DNA of 64,000 bases, taken from assembly GCF_020616515.1 (NCBI RefSeq), contig NZ_CP085135.1, forward strand, positions 2,976,001-3,040,000. Direction: 5' to 3'. Below, piece after piece: positions 38,735-47,119 of the stretch (positions are counted from its first letter, which is position 1; every line of letters begins with the position of its first letter). This DNA is from Mesorhizobium sp. PAMC28654. GTDB taxonomy: Bacteria > Pseudomonadota > Alphaproteobacteria > Rhizobiales > Rhizobiaceae. The notes under the pieces are model-generated. The model worked only from the letters and a program-made list of their open reading frames with translations. It had not been told where the DNA came from and made no database searches. Position numbers and translations under genes: made by a program.

Positions 38735-40051
38735 ATGACCGACGGTATCGAGAGCAAATCCATCATTCGCGGCGTCTCGCGGCGCCAGTTCATCGCGACG
38801 TCCGCGGCTGGCGGCGCGGCACTCGTGCTCGGTGGTCGCAAAGCCTTCGCGCAGGCAGGCGACACGCTCAAGGTTGGCTTCGTCAGTCCGCGCACCGGAC
38901 CGCTCGCCGGCTTCGGCCAGACCGACGGTTATGTGCTCGACCTCGCCCGCAAGGCGCTGGCCGGCGGCCTCGAAATCGGCGGCAAGAAATACAGCGTCGA
39001 AATCGTCGACCGGGACACGCAGTCCGACCCGTCACGCGCTGGCCAACTCGCCAAGGACCTGATCAACAACCAGGCCATCGACCTGATGCTGGCCGTCTCC
39101 ACGCCCGAGGTCATCAATCCCGTGGCCGACGCCTGCGAGGCGGCCGGCGTGCCGTGCCTCTCGACGGTCATGCCATGGGAAGCGTGGTATTTCGGCCGCG
39201 GCGCCAAGCCCGGCGCGCCCTCGCCTTTCAAGTGGACCTATCATTTCGGCTTTGGTGTCGGGGAGTTCTTCAAGGCCTACATCTCTCAATGGAACCTGAT
39301 CGAGACCAACAAGAAGGTCGGCGTCATGTATCCCAACGATGCCGACGGCAACGCCATCCGCGCCAATCTGGCGCCGCTGCTGGCCAAGCAAGGTTTCACC
39401 ATCATCGATCCCGGCGCCTATGAGACCGGCACCACCGACTATTCCTCTCAGATCGCGCTGTTCAAGCAGGAGGGGGTCGAGATCTTCAACTCCTTCCCGA
39501 TCCCGCCGGATTTCGCGGCCTTCTGGCGACAGGCGGCGCAGCAGGGCCTGACGCGACAGATCAAGATCTGCCAGGTCGCCAAGACCGGGCTGTTCCCGTC
39601 GGACATCGAGGCGCTCGGCGATCTCGGCATGAAGATTTCGAGCGCCGCCTATTGGCACAAGGCCTTCCCCTACAAATCGCCGCTGACCGGCGTCTCGGGC
39701 ACGGAACTGGCTGACGGCTACGAGGCTGCGAGCGGCAAGCAGTGGACGCAGCAGCTTGGCGCCTCGATGTCGCTGCTCGACGCCGGCTTCGAAGCGCTGA
39801 AGGTCAGCACCAACGCCAAGGACAAGGCGGCCGTCGCCAAGGCACTGAGCACGCTGAAGACCGAGACCATGATCGGCAAGGTCGATTTCACCAGCGGGCC
39901 GGTGGCCAACGTGTCGCCCGGCCCGATCATCGGCACGCAGTGGGTGGCGGCGAAGGAAGGAGCCAAGTTCCCGCTCGACTATGTGGTGACCGAGAACGCC
40001 ACCGACCCGAAAGTGCCCGTCGAGGCCAAGCTCCTGCCTTACAACGGCTGA
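38735..40051 (+). CDS. pcaM: HAAT-type ABC transporter substrate-binding protein, probably for protocatechuate-like acids
   Basis: This 438-residue protein has a twin-arginine signal (VSRRQFIATSAAGGAALVLGG, cleavage near AFAQA) and a type I binding fold beginning GDTLKVGFVSPRTGPLAGFGQTDGYV. In Sinorhizobium meliloti, PcaQ controls an ABC system (PcaMNVWX) that imports protocatechuate. The exact PcaQ box upstream and the adjacent pca genes make this the likely counterpart, though the ligand could be another aromatic acid such as vanillate or coniferyl derivatives. The start at 38735 has AAGGGAGGA upstream. Confidence 0.85.
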   Translation: MTDGIESKSIIRGVSRRQFIATSAAGGAALVLGGRKAFAQAGDTLKVGFVSPRTGPLAGFGQTDGYVLDLARKALAGGLEIGGKKYSVEIVDRDTQSDPSRAGQLAKDLINNQAIDLMLAVSTPEVINPVADACEAAGVPCLSTVMPWEAWYFGRGAKPGAPSPFKWTYHFGFGVGEFFKAYISQWNLIETNKKVGVMYPNDADGNAIRANLAPLLAKQGFTIIDPGAYETGTTDYSSQIALFKQEGVEIFNSFPIPPDFAAFWRQAAQQGLTRQIKICQVAKTGLFPSDIEALGDLGMKISSAAYWHKAFPYKSPLTGVSGTELADGYEAASGKQWTQQLGASMSLLDAGFEALKVSTNAKDKAAVAKALSTLKTETMIGKVDFTSGPVANVSPGPIIGTQWVAAKEGAKFPLDYVVTENATDPKVPVEAKLLPYNG

Positions 40052-40075
40052 TGGACCGCTGACGAGGATCGCTTC

Positions 40076-40816
40076 GTGACCCATCCGCAACAACAGGCGA
40101 TCCTCACCGCAGCCGGCGTTCACAAGCGCTTCGGCGCGCTGGTGGTGCTGGATGACATCGACTTCGCCATGGCCGCCGACGAAGCGGTCGGCATTGTCGG
40201 CCCGAACGGCGCCGGCAAGACCACGCGGCTCAGCGTGCTCGCCGGCGCCTTTCCGCCAAGCGCGGGCAAGGTCAGCTTCAAGGGCGGCGACGTGACGTCG
40301 CTTCCGGCAACACGGCGCTGCCGCCTCGGGCTGGTGCGCACGCACCAGGTGCCGAAACCGTTCGGCGGCATGACCACTTTCGAGAATGTCTTCGTCGCCG
40401 CATCGCATGGCGCCGGCCTCGGCCGCGACGAAGCCTATGAGGAAGCGCTTGGATCGCTGAAGCTGTGCGGCATGCTGGGCGTTGCCAACAGGCGCGCCGA
40501 GACGCTTGGGCTGCTCGACCGCAAGCGGCTGGAGTTGGCGCGGTCGCTGGCGGCGCGGCCCACCCTGCTGTTGCTGGACGAGATTGGCGGCGGGCTGACC
40601 GATGGCGAGGCCGGCGAACTTGTCGACACGATCAAGGAATTGCGCCGGCGCAAGATCGGCATCGTCTGGATCGAGCATATCGTCCACATCCTGCTGCAGG
40701 TCGCTGAGCGGCTCATCTGCATGGATGCCGGCAAGATCATCGCCGACGGCGAGCCGCAAGCTGTGATGGCCGATCCTCAGGTGATCCGCGCCTATCTCGG
40801 CGGAGGCCCGAAATGA
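40076..40816 (+). CDS. LivG-type ABC ATPase of the PcaQ-linked importer
   Basis: This 246-residue NBD starts with GTG (VTHPQQQAIL). Walker A is GPNGAGKTT and Walker B is LLLLDEIGGGL. The signature region reads ETLGLLDRKRLELARSL, lacking a classical LSGGQ, as in many LivG proteins of aromatic or amide importers. It lies 24 bases after the binding-protein gene, and its end overlaps the next ATPase gene by four bases. Confidence 0.92.
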   Translation: MTHPQQQAILTAAGVHKRFGALVVLDDIDFAMAADEAVGIVGPNGAGKTTRLSVLAGAFPPSAGKVSFKGGDVTSLPATRRCRLGLVRTHQVPKPFGGMTTFENVFVAASHGAGLGRDEAYEEALGSLKLCGMLGVANRRAETLGLLDRKRLELARSLAARPTLLLLDEIGGGLTDGEAGELVDTIKELRRRKIGIVWIEHIVHILLQVAERLICMDAGKIIADGEPQAVMADPQVIRAYLGGGPK

Positions 40817-41541
40817 GCCTGCTTTCGGTCGAGATCCTGGTTGTCCGGCACGGCCTTCTGCAAGCAGTGCGCGGCGTGAGCTTCAAGGTCGAACGCGGCG
40901 AGACGCTGGCGCTGGTCGGCGCCAACGGCGCCGGCAAGACGACGCTGCTGCGCGCGATCGCCGGTGCCCATCAGCCGGCCGCGGGCCAGGTGCTGTTCGA
41001 CGGCGCGGATCTCTCCGGTGTGCCATCTCACAAGCGGGTTGGCATGGGCATCGCGCTGGTGCCCGAGGGGCGAAAGCTGTTCGTGCAGATGACGGTCGAG
41101 GAGAACCTTCTGCTCGGCAAGACAGCCGGCCGGGCGGGCGACTGGAGCGTCGAAAAGGTGCTGGAGATGTTCCCCAATCTGAAGCCACGCCGTCGTGCCA
41201 AGACAGGCCATCTGTCGGGCGGCGAGCAGCAGGCGACGGCGATCGGCCGTGCGCTGATGAGCAATCCCGACCTGCTGCTGCTCGACGAGGTTTCGCTCGG
41301 TTTGTCGCCTTTGATCGTCGACCGCGTCTATGCCTCGCTGCAGGCGCTGATCTCCTCGGGTACCACGATCATCCTCGTCGAACAGGATCTCAATCGCGCA
41401 CTGTCGGTGTCGGACAGGGTCATATGCATGCTGGAAGGACGCGTCTCGCTCGAAGGGCCAAGCAAAGGCATGTCGCGAGATGATGTGACGGAGGCCTATT
41501 TCGGCCTTCACAAGACGAGCGCCGGGAGCGTCTCGGCGTGA
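40813..41541 (+). CDS. LivF-type ABC ATPase of the PcaQ-linked importer
   Basis: This 242-residue NBD has Walker A GANGAGKTT near 37-45, signature LSGGEQQATAIGRAL and Walker B LLLLDEVSLGLSP. The EGRKLFVQMTVEENLLLG segment is typical of LivF. It pairs with the preceding LivG-type ATPase. Short overlaps (four bases) on both sides indicate tight translational coupling within the operon. Confidence 0.94.
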   Translation: MSLLSVEILVVRHGLLQAVRGVSFKVERGETLALVGANGAGKTTLLRAIAGAHQPAAGQVLFDGADLSGVPSHKRVGMGIALVPEGRKLFVQMTVEENLLLGKTAGRAGDWSVEKVLEMFPNLKPRRRAKTGHLSGGEQQATAIGRALMSNPDLLLLDEVSLGLSPLIVDRVYASLQALISSGTTIILVEQDLNRALSVSDRVICMLEGRVSLEGPSKGMSRDDVTEAYFGLHKTSAGSVSA

Positions 41542-42434
41542 GCAACCAGATCGTCCAGGGCATCCTTCTCGGCGGCTACTACGCAATCATCGCCTGCGGC
41601 CTGTCCTTCATGTTTTCGGTGATGCGCATCATCAATCTCGCCCATGGCAGTCTTGCCGTGTTCTCCGCCTATATGCTGTGGCTGCTGGCCTCGCACTTCC
41701 ATGTCTCGCCATTCCTCGGCCTGCTCATCGTGCTGCCCCTGATGGCGGCGATCGGCTGGGCGCTGCAACGCTTCCTGCTGGAACGCAGCGCGCGCGGCGG
41801 GGCGCTGTTGCCGATCCTCACCACTTTCGGCCTGGCTATCGTCATCGACAATCTGTTGTTCGAGCAGTTCGGCGCCGACACCCGCTCGCTGGCACCCTAT
41901 ATCGGCAGCCTGTCCTATGATTCCTGGGAATGGCCAGGCAGCATCTATGTCGGCAAGCTCGCCGTGATGATGTTTGTCACCTCTGTCATCCTGCTTGGCG
42001 GGCTGCAGCTGTTCCTGACCCGAACCCGGCTGGGTCGCTCGATCCGCGCGACATCGGAAGACCCCGATACCGCCGGCCTGGTCGGCGTCGACGCGCGCCG
42101 CGCCAATGCCATCGCCGCATCCATCGCCATGGTCACGGTCGGCATTGCCGGGGCGTTCCTCGGCATGCGCGCCACCTTCGATCCCTATGCCGGAGCGCCG
42201 CAATTGCTGTTTGCATTCGAGGCGGCGGTCATCGGCGGCGCCGGCTCGCTGTGGGGAACGCTGATCGGCGGCGTCGTGCTGGCCCTCGCCCAGACGCTTG
42301 GCGCGCAGGTGCATCCGCAAGGTTTTCTGATCGGCGGCCACGCCGTTTTCCTCATCGTGCTGTTCGTGCGGCTTTCCGCGTCCGGCCTTGGCCTGCGCGG
42401 CCTGTTGCGCCTGCCATCCGGGAAGGCGTCATGA
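41538..42434 (+). CDS. LivH-type permease of the PcaQ-linked importer
   Basis: This 298-residue inner-membrane permease starts with GTG (VSNQIVQGILLGGYYAIIACG) at the four-base overlap. About eight helices are predicted. The LivH motif FSVMRIINLAHGSLAVFSAYMLW appears near 27-50, and the coupling loop reads LGRSIRATSEDPDTAGLVGVD. It forms the membrane pore with the following LivM-type gene. Confidence 0.93.
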   Translation: MSNQIVQGILLGGYYAIIACGLSFMFSVMRIINLAHGSLAVFSAYMLWLLASHFHVSPFLGLLIVLPLMAAIGWALQRFLLERSARGGALLPILTTFGLAIVIDNLLFEQFGADTRSLAPYIGSLSYDSWEWPGSIYVGKLAVMMFVTSVILLGGLQLFLTRTRLGRSIRATSEDPDTAGLVGVDARRANAIAASIAMVTVGIAGAFLGMRATFDPYAGAPQLLFAFEAAVIGGAGSLWGTLIGGVVLALAQTLGAQVHPQGFLIGGHAVFLIVLFVRLSASGLGLRGLLRLPSGKAS

Positions 42435-43615
42435 GCGCGCCAGCCACCATGCCTGTCATCGAGCGCGGCACGGCGACCTCGCGCGTCGCGGCGATTGTCG
42501 TCGCCGTGATCATCGTGCTGCTGGCGATCGCGCCGCAATTCCTGTCGGCCGGCGCGGTCGACCGGATGACCGCGCTGTTCATCTATGTGATCCTGGCGGC
42601 GATGTGGAACGCGCTGGCTGGCTTCGGCGGACTGGTCTCGGTCGGCCAGCAGGTGTTCTTCGGGCTCGGCGCCTATTTCGCCATCCGGCTGGCCGATGCC
42701 GGCCTCAACCCCTTCCTCTCGCTGTTCGTGTCCGGGATTGTCGTCGGCGTGGTGTCCATTCCCCTCTCGCTGTTCATGCTGCGGCTGAAGAACGGCGAAT
42801 TCGCCATCGGCATGTGGGTGATCGCAGCGCTTACCCATCTGCTGGTCAATCTCGACCGCCTGGTGCAAGGCGAAACCGGCACCTCGCTGATTTCGCTCAA
42901 CGTCTACGACGCCGGCACAAGACGGGCGACGATCTATTGGCTGGCGCTGGCGTCGATGACGGCACTGCTCGCTATCCTGTTTGGCCTGCTGCGCGGCAGC
43001 ACGGGTGCCGCGATCCGCGCGATCCGCGACAATGAGGATGCCGCCGCCTCGGTCGGCGTGCGCGTCACCGGCACCAAGCGGCTGCTGTTCGTGCTTGCGG
43101 CCTTCGGCATCGGCATTGCCGGCGCGCTGTGGCTGGCGACGTCCATCACCTTCCAGCCAAAAACCTACTTCAACGTGCAGTGGACCGCCTACATGATCTT
43201 CATGGTGCTGGTCGGCGGCATCGGCACGTTCGAGGGCGCCATTCTCGGTGCGCTGGTGTTCTTCCTCATCGAAACATGGTTCGGCGGCACCGGCGTCTGG
43301 TACCTGGTCGGCCTTGGCGCCACGGCCGTGCTGTTCTCGCTCTTCCTGCCGCGCGGCCTGTGGGGACGATCGAAGAGCGCTTTGGCCTGCGCCTGCTGCC
43401 GGTCGGCTACCGTGTACGGTTTCCGGCGAACCCAGCAAGCCCCGGCGATGACGGCCCAGCGCCCTCGCGGCAAACCACAAGGCATCAGGAGAAAGCATGA
43501 CCATGCTTTTCGGCAAGACGATACTCATCACCGGCGTCGCCTCCGGCATCGGTGCGCGCACGGCGGAACTCGCCGGTCAGCTCGGTGCCGACGTGATCGG
43601 CGTCGATGTGCGTGA
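42431..43615 (+). CDS. LivM-type permease of the PcaQ-linked importer, 3' frameshift
   Basis: The start MSAPATMPVIERGTATSR at 42431 overlaps the LivH stop. Membrane helices and the coupling loop AIRDNEDAAASVGVRVTGTKRLL are normal up to LPRGLWG. At about 43366 the frame changes: this frame runs on with a basic, Cys-rich tail 119 bases into the next gene. The +1 frame reads TIEERFGLRLLPVGYRV, the expected LivM ending, and stops at 43500 in ATGA overlap with the dehydrogenase. A single missing G near 43366-43369 would explain this. The membrane core is intact, so function may survive. Confidence 0.85.
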   Translation: MSAPATMPVIERGTATSRVAAIVVAVIIVLLAIAPQFLSAGAVDRMTALFIYVILAAMWNALAGFGGLVSVGQQVFFGLGAYFAIRLADAGLNPFLSLFVSGIVVGVVSIPLSLFMLRLKNGEFAIGMWVIAALTHLLVNLDRLVQGETGTSLISLNVYDAGTRRATIYWLALASMTALLAILFGLLRGSTGAAIRAIRDNEDAAASVGVRVTGTKRLLFVLAAFGIGIAGALWLATSITFQPKTYFNVQWTAYMIFMVLVGGIGTFEGAILGALVFFLIETWFGGTGVWYLVGLGATAVLFSLFLPRGLWGRSKSALACACCRSATVYGFRRTQQAPAMTAQRPRGKPQGIRRKHDHAFRQDDTHHRRRLRHRCAHGGTRRSARCRRDRRRCA

Positions 43616-44288
43616 GCCGGCAGCAGTGGTTGGCAGCTTCGTCAAGGCCGACATCTCGTCGAAGGCCGGCGTCGACGATCTCGTTGCCCGCCTGCCCCAA
43701 CGCATTGATGCGCTCTGCAATGTCGCCGGTCTTTCCGGCAACACCGGCGTGGTATCGACGCTCGCCGTCAACTTCTTCGGCCCGCGGGCGCTCTCGGAAG
43801 GTCTCGCGCCAAAACTCCGCGAAGGTGGCGCAATCGTCAACGTCGCTTCAATCGCCGGCTATGGCTGGCGCGCCAACCTCAACCGCGCCGCTTCCATGGT
43901 CGGCATCGAAGGTTTTCCGGATGTCGCCAAGGTGGTCGAAGACCATACCGTCAAGAACGAGGAAGGCTATCCCGTTTCCAAGGAGCTTCTTCTGCTGTGG
44001 ACCTTTCGTGCCGCGCATCAGGACCTGTTCAAGAACCGTGGCATCCGCGTCAATGCGGTCAGCCCCGGGCCGGTCGAAACGCCGATCCTGAAACAATTCC
44101 GCACCGTGCTCGGCGACGCCCGTGTCGACAGCGACATCGCCCGCGTCGGACGCGCCGGCACATCGGGCGACATAGCACCGGTGGTGCTGTTCCTGTGCTC
44201 GGACGGCGCACGCTGGGTCAACGGCGCCAATGTGCCGGTTGACGGAGGCCTCGAAGCTTCGATCAATGCCGAGGTACTCGGCTTCTAA
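43497..44288 (+). CDS. SDR-family dehydrogenase, coniferyl-alcohol dehydrogenase type
   Basis: This 263-residue NAD(P)-dependent short-chain dehydrogenase has cofactor motif TGVASGIG (12-19), CNVAGLSG, a catalytic Ser in VNVASIAGYGWR and the Tyr-x3-Lys pair Tyr158/Lys162 in YPVSK. The GWRANL insertion after the Ser strand resembles coniferyl-alcohol dehydrogenases (CalA) and 3-alpha-hydroxysteroid dehydrogenases. Cotranscription with an aromatic-acid importer and a vanillin-type dehydrogenase favours oxidation of an aromatic alcohol. The substrate is not proven. Confidence 0.83.
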   Translation: MTMLFGKTILITGVASGIGARTAELAGQLGADVIGVDVREPAAVVGSFVKADISSKAGVDDLVARLPQRIDALCNVAGLSGNTGVVSTLAVNFFGPRALSEGLAPKLREGGAIVNVASIAGYGWRANLNRAASMVGIEGFPDVAKVVEDHTVKNEEGYPVSKELLLLWTFRAAHQDLFKNRGIRVNAVSPGPVETPILKQFRTVLGDARVDSDIARVGRAGTSGDIAPVVLFLCSDGARWVNGANVPVDGGLEASINAEVLGF

Positions 44289-44328
44289 TCAATGAGAATG
44301 GCTCCCCGCTGGAGCAACGGAGACAACA

Positions 44329-45774
44329 ATGGATATCGGACTTCTGATCGACGGCGACAAAAGGGAGGCGTCCGGTTCGGCCTCCTACGAGCGTATGGAC
44401 CCATTCACAGGCAAACTTGCAACGCGTGCCGCTGCGGCCAGTGTCGCCGATGCCAATGCCGCCGTGGAAGCCGCCGCAGCCGCCTTCCCCGCATGGTCCA
44501 AGACCGGACCGGGCGAACGCCGCGCCTTGCTGTCAAAGGCTGCTGACATCATGGCCTCGAAGGTCGGCGAATTCACCCGGCTGATGATGGAGGAGACGGG
44601 CGCCACCGGGCCTTGGGCCGGTTTCAACGTCATGCTCGCGGCCAACATGCTGCGCGAGGCGGCGGCGATGACGACGCAGATATCCGGAGAGATCATCCCC
44701 TCCGACAAGCCGGGCACGCTCGCCATGGGCATCCGCCAGCCGGCTGGCGTGTGCGTTGGCATCGCGCCATGGAACGCACCTGTCATCCTCGGTACCCGCG
44801 CCGTGGCGATGGCAATCGCCTGCGGCAATACGGTGGTGCTGAAGGCCTCCGAAATGTGTCCGGGAACGCATCGGCTGATCGGCCAGGTGCTGGTCGAAGC
44901 TGGCCTGCCCAAGGGCGTCATCAATGTCGTTACCAATGATCCCAAGGACGCTGCGAGCATCGTCGAGGCGCTGGTGGCGCATCCGGCGGTACGGCGCATC
45001 AACTTCACCGGCTCGACCAAGGTCGGCAGGATCATCGCCGAACTGGCCGGGCGGCACCTGAAGCCGGCGCTGCTCGAACTCGGCGGCAAGGCGCCGCTTC
45101 TGGTGCTGGACGATGCCGACATCGATGCCGCGGTGAACGCCGCGACCTTCGGCGCCTACATGCATCAGGGGCAGATCTGCATGTCGACCGAGCGGTTGAT
45201 CGTCGACGAAAAGATCGCTGACGAGTTCGTGGCCAAGCTCGCGGCCCGCGCCTCCAAACTGCCGGCCGGCGACCCACGCGGCCATGTCGTGCTGGGATCG
45301 CTGATCAGCAGCCAGGCCGCCGACAAGATGGAGGAACTGGTTGCCGATGCCGTCGCCAAGGGTGCCAAGCTGGTCGCAGGCGGCAAGCGCAGCGGCACGG
45401 TTGTGGAAGCGACGCTGCTCGACCACGTCACGCCGGCAATGCGGGTCTACGCTGAAGAATCCTTCGGGCCGGTCAAGCCGGTGGTCCGGGTGAAAGGTGA
45501 GGACGAGGCCGTTCGTGTCGCCAACGATACCGAATACGGCCTGTCCTCCGCCGTGTTCAGCAGGGATATCAGACGGGCGCTGGCGGTGGCGGCGCGAATC
45601 GAATCCGGTATCTGCCACATCAACGGTCCGACTGTCGGTGACGAGGCGCAGATGCCGTTCGGCGGCGTCAAGGGTTCCGGTTTCGGCCGCTTCGGTGGCA
45701 AGGCGGCGATCGCCGAGTTCACCGATTTGCGCTGGGTGACGATCGAGGATCCCGGCCAGCATTATCCGTTCTGA
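44329..45774 (+). CDS. Aldehyde dehydrogenase, vanillin/benzaldehyde type
   Basis: This 481-residue NAD(P)-dependent aldehyde dehydrogenase has PWNAP, FTGSTKVG (cofactor loop), catalytic Glu250 in LELGGKAP and Cys284 in GQICMSTER. The MSTER variant after Cys is characteristic of vanillin, salicylaldehyde and benzaldehyde dehydrogenases. It is the last gene of the PcaQ-linked operon, 40 bases after the SDR gene. It probably oxidises an aromatic aldehyde to an acid that feeds protocatechuate. Confidence 0.87.
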   Translation: MDIGLLIDGDKREASGSASYERMDPFTGKLATRAAAASVADANAAVEAAAAAFPAWSKTGPGERRALLSKAADIMASKVGEFTRLMMEETGATGPWAGFNVMLAANMLREAAAMTTQISGEIIPSDKPGTLAMGIRQPAGVCVGIAPWNAPVILGTRAVAMAIACGNTVVLKASEMCPGTHRLIGQVLVEAGLPKGVINVVTNDPKDAASIVEALVAHPAVRRINFTGSTKVGRIIAELAGRHLKPALLELGGKAPLLVLDDADIDAAVNAATFGAYMHQGQICMSTERLIVDEKIADEFVAKLAARASKLPAGDPRGHVVLGSLISSQAADKMEELVADAVAKGAKLVAGGKRSGTVVEATLLDHVTPAMRVYAEESFGPVKPVVRVKGEDEAVRVANDTEYGLSSAVFSRDIRRALAVAARIESGICHINGPTVGDEAQMPFGGVKGSGFGRFGGKAAIAEFTDLRWVTIEDPGQHYPF

Positions 45775-45969
45775 GGCATATGACGGATCGGAGGGACGGC
45801 ATGGCATTCGCGATTCCGCCCTCCCTTGGCTTGGCAAGCCGAGAGACCGACTGCAACCCGCCTATTTTAACCGAGAATGCGATGCCGATACGAATTGCCA
45901 ACTCCCATCTTGAATTCGCGGCTGGTTGAGTCTATCACCCAGCCCATCTTGGAGGTCTCAGCCTCCCGG

Positions 45970-46045
45970 GCCGCTTTAGCTCAGTTGGTAGAGCACCGCA
46001 TTCGTAATGCGGGGGTCAGGTGTTCGAGTCACCTAAGCGGCACCA
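45970..46045 (+). tRNA. tRNA-Thr (anticodon CGT)
   Basis: The acceptor stem GCCGCTT pairs with AAGCGGC, followed by discriminator A and an encoded CCA. The D arm TAGCTCAGTTGGTAGAGCA, the anticodon stem-loop GCATT-CGT-AATGC with anticodon at 46003-46005, and the T arm with GTTCGAGTC are all present. CGT reads the ACG threonine codon. AT-rich, gene-poor DNA follows, and tRNA 3' ends are common integration sites, but no repeated tRNA end was found in the window. Confidence 0.96.
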
Positions 46046-46750
46046 CTTCCTTTGCACCAAGAAAATTCGCCCATGTGCACAGCCGCTTCCGATGCGCACT
46101 GGCTTCAAGATGTTTTGGCCAGGTCGCGGTACGGAGTGCGTACAACCGCAGGAAGCCTGCCTAGTTGGCAATGAAACAGTCTCTTGTCGGTACCCGGTTA
46201 TATCGACCTCAATGTCTTACCCTTCTAAAGTATTCATAAAAATACAAACAAGCACACAGTGCATTTGCAGAAATTTGAACAGTGCTGCTCATGCCATGAG
46301 CATCACCAACTAGTCTGCGGTAAACATTAAGAATCATCAGCATCGTAAATATTAGCGAAACAATTAGGAATTTTTGATTTCCCTTCATGCAACAACACCA
46401 AGCGTTGAGAATTTCTATCTTGCGCGCCATGCCAAACGATAGCTCCAATTCCCCGTCCCAAAGTTCAAGATTCCGTGAGAGTTGGTCGCTTGTCACCGAA
46501 AACAATCATCTGGGGGACCACCAAGGGTAGTGGAAAGAGCTTGTCATCGCTCTGCGCCGCCTACCCTTCCCGGGAAGGCGCGCACAGCGGCGTCCGCACT
46601 GTTGTTCCCAAAAAAATACGCCGGAATCGAAAATGACGACCGACGGAAAGTTTGGGCGGCGCCGTTTAATGATGGAGAAGGGACGAACTGCCCTGAACGC
46701 TCGATTGTTCAGGTTTGTTTTTCTAACCCGGAAACCTTGGAGTATCCTTC
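46046..46750. other. AT-richer, gene-poor stretch after tRNA-Thr
   Basis: This 705-base stretch has no convincing gene. From about 46090 to 46500 it is clearly lower in GC than the neighbours, with unusual codon use in every frame. A 98-codon minus-strand frame (46209-46505) would encode one membrane helix (FLIVSLIFTMLMILNV) but has no family match I recognise and poor codon use. The last 100 bases probably hold the promoter and leader of the small secreted-protein gene. It may be residue of an island integrated at the tRNA. Confidence 0.5.
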
Positions 46751-47029
46751 ATGAAACGTTTGGCAAAATACACGATCGCCGGCGCCCTCGCGTTGGGTGG
46801 GGTGGTCACCACAGTTGCTGCTTCATCGGCCATGCCGTTGGTGCCGGTTGGACCGGCGGCGGGTCTTGTCGAGAACGTGGCCTATGGCTGCGGCCCGGGA
46901 TGGCACCCCAACCCCTGGGGGCGCTGCGTGCCTTATCGCAGGGTGGTGGTCTATCCCGGCTACTACTATGGTCCGTCCTTCTACGTCGGGCATCCCCATC
47001 ACCGGTGGCATCGCTGGCACCGCTGGTAG
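46751..47029 (+). CDS. Small secreted CGPGWH / GCG_CRPN-type protein, copy 1
   Basis: This 92-residue protein has a signal peptide (MKRLAKYTIAGALALGGVVTT, cleavage near AMP) and a short mature part with YGCGPGWHPNPWGRCVP, a Tyr/Pro-rich middle and a His/Arg/Trp tail HHRWHRWHRW. The Cys pair and CGPGWH-N-WG-C-P pattern match a family of small rhizobial secreted proteins of unknown role. The His-rich tail might bind metal. The leader AACCTTGGAGTAT just before the ATG recurs before copy 2 at 51501. Confidence 0.8.
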   Translation: MKRLAKYTIAGALALGGVVTTVAASSAMPLVPVGPAAGLVENVAYGCGPGWHPNPWGRCVPYRRVVVYPGYYYGPSFYVGHPHHRWHRWHRW

Positions 47030-47119
47030 TATCGCCTGGATAGTGGGTGCCGGTCGATCGCCGGCACCCGGACCTCCTGTTTAACCAGAATCGGCCCAGA
47101 GCCTGTTCCAGTGGGCCCC

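Noticed and set aside
45789..45832. Possible terminator after the aldehyde dehydrogenase (GGAGGG-A-CGG / CCG-CCCTCC)
   Set aside because: The stem has a bulge and a loop of about 14 bases and is not followed by a T run, so support is too weak.
46209..46505. Minus-strand 98-codon frame with one predicted membrane helix
   Set aside because: It lies in AT-rich DNA where chance frames are common, and has no recognised family and poor codon use. It is mentioned only in the regional entry.
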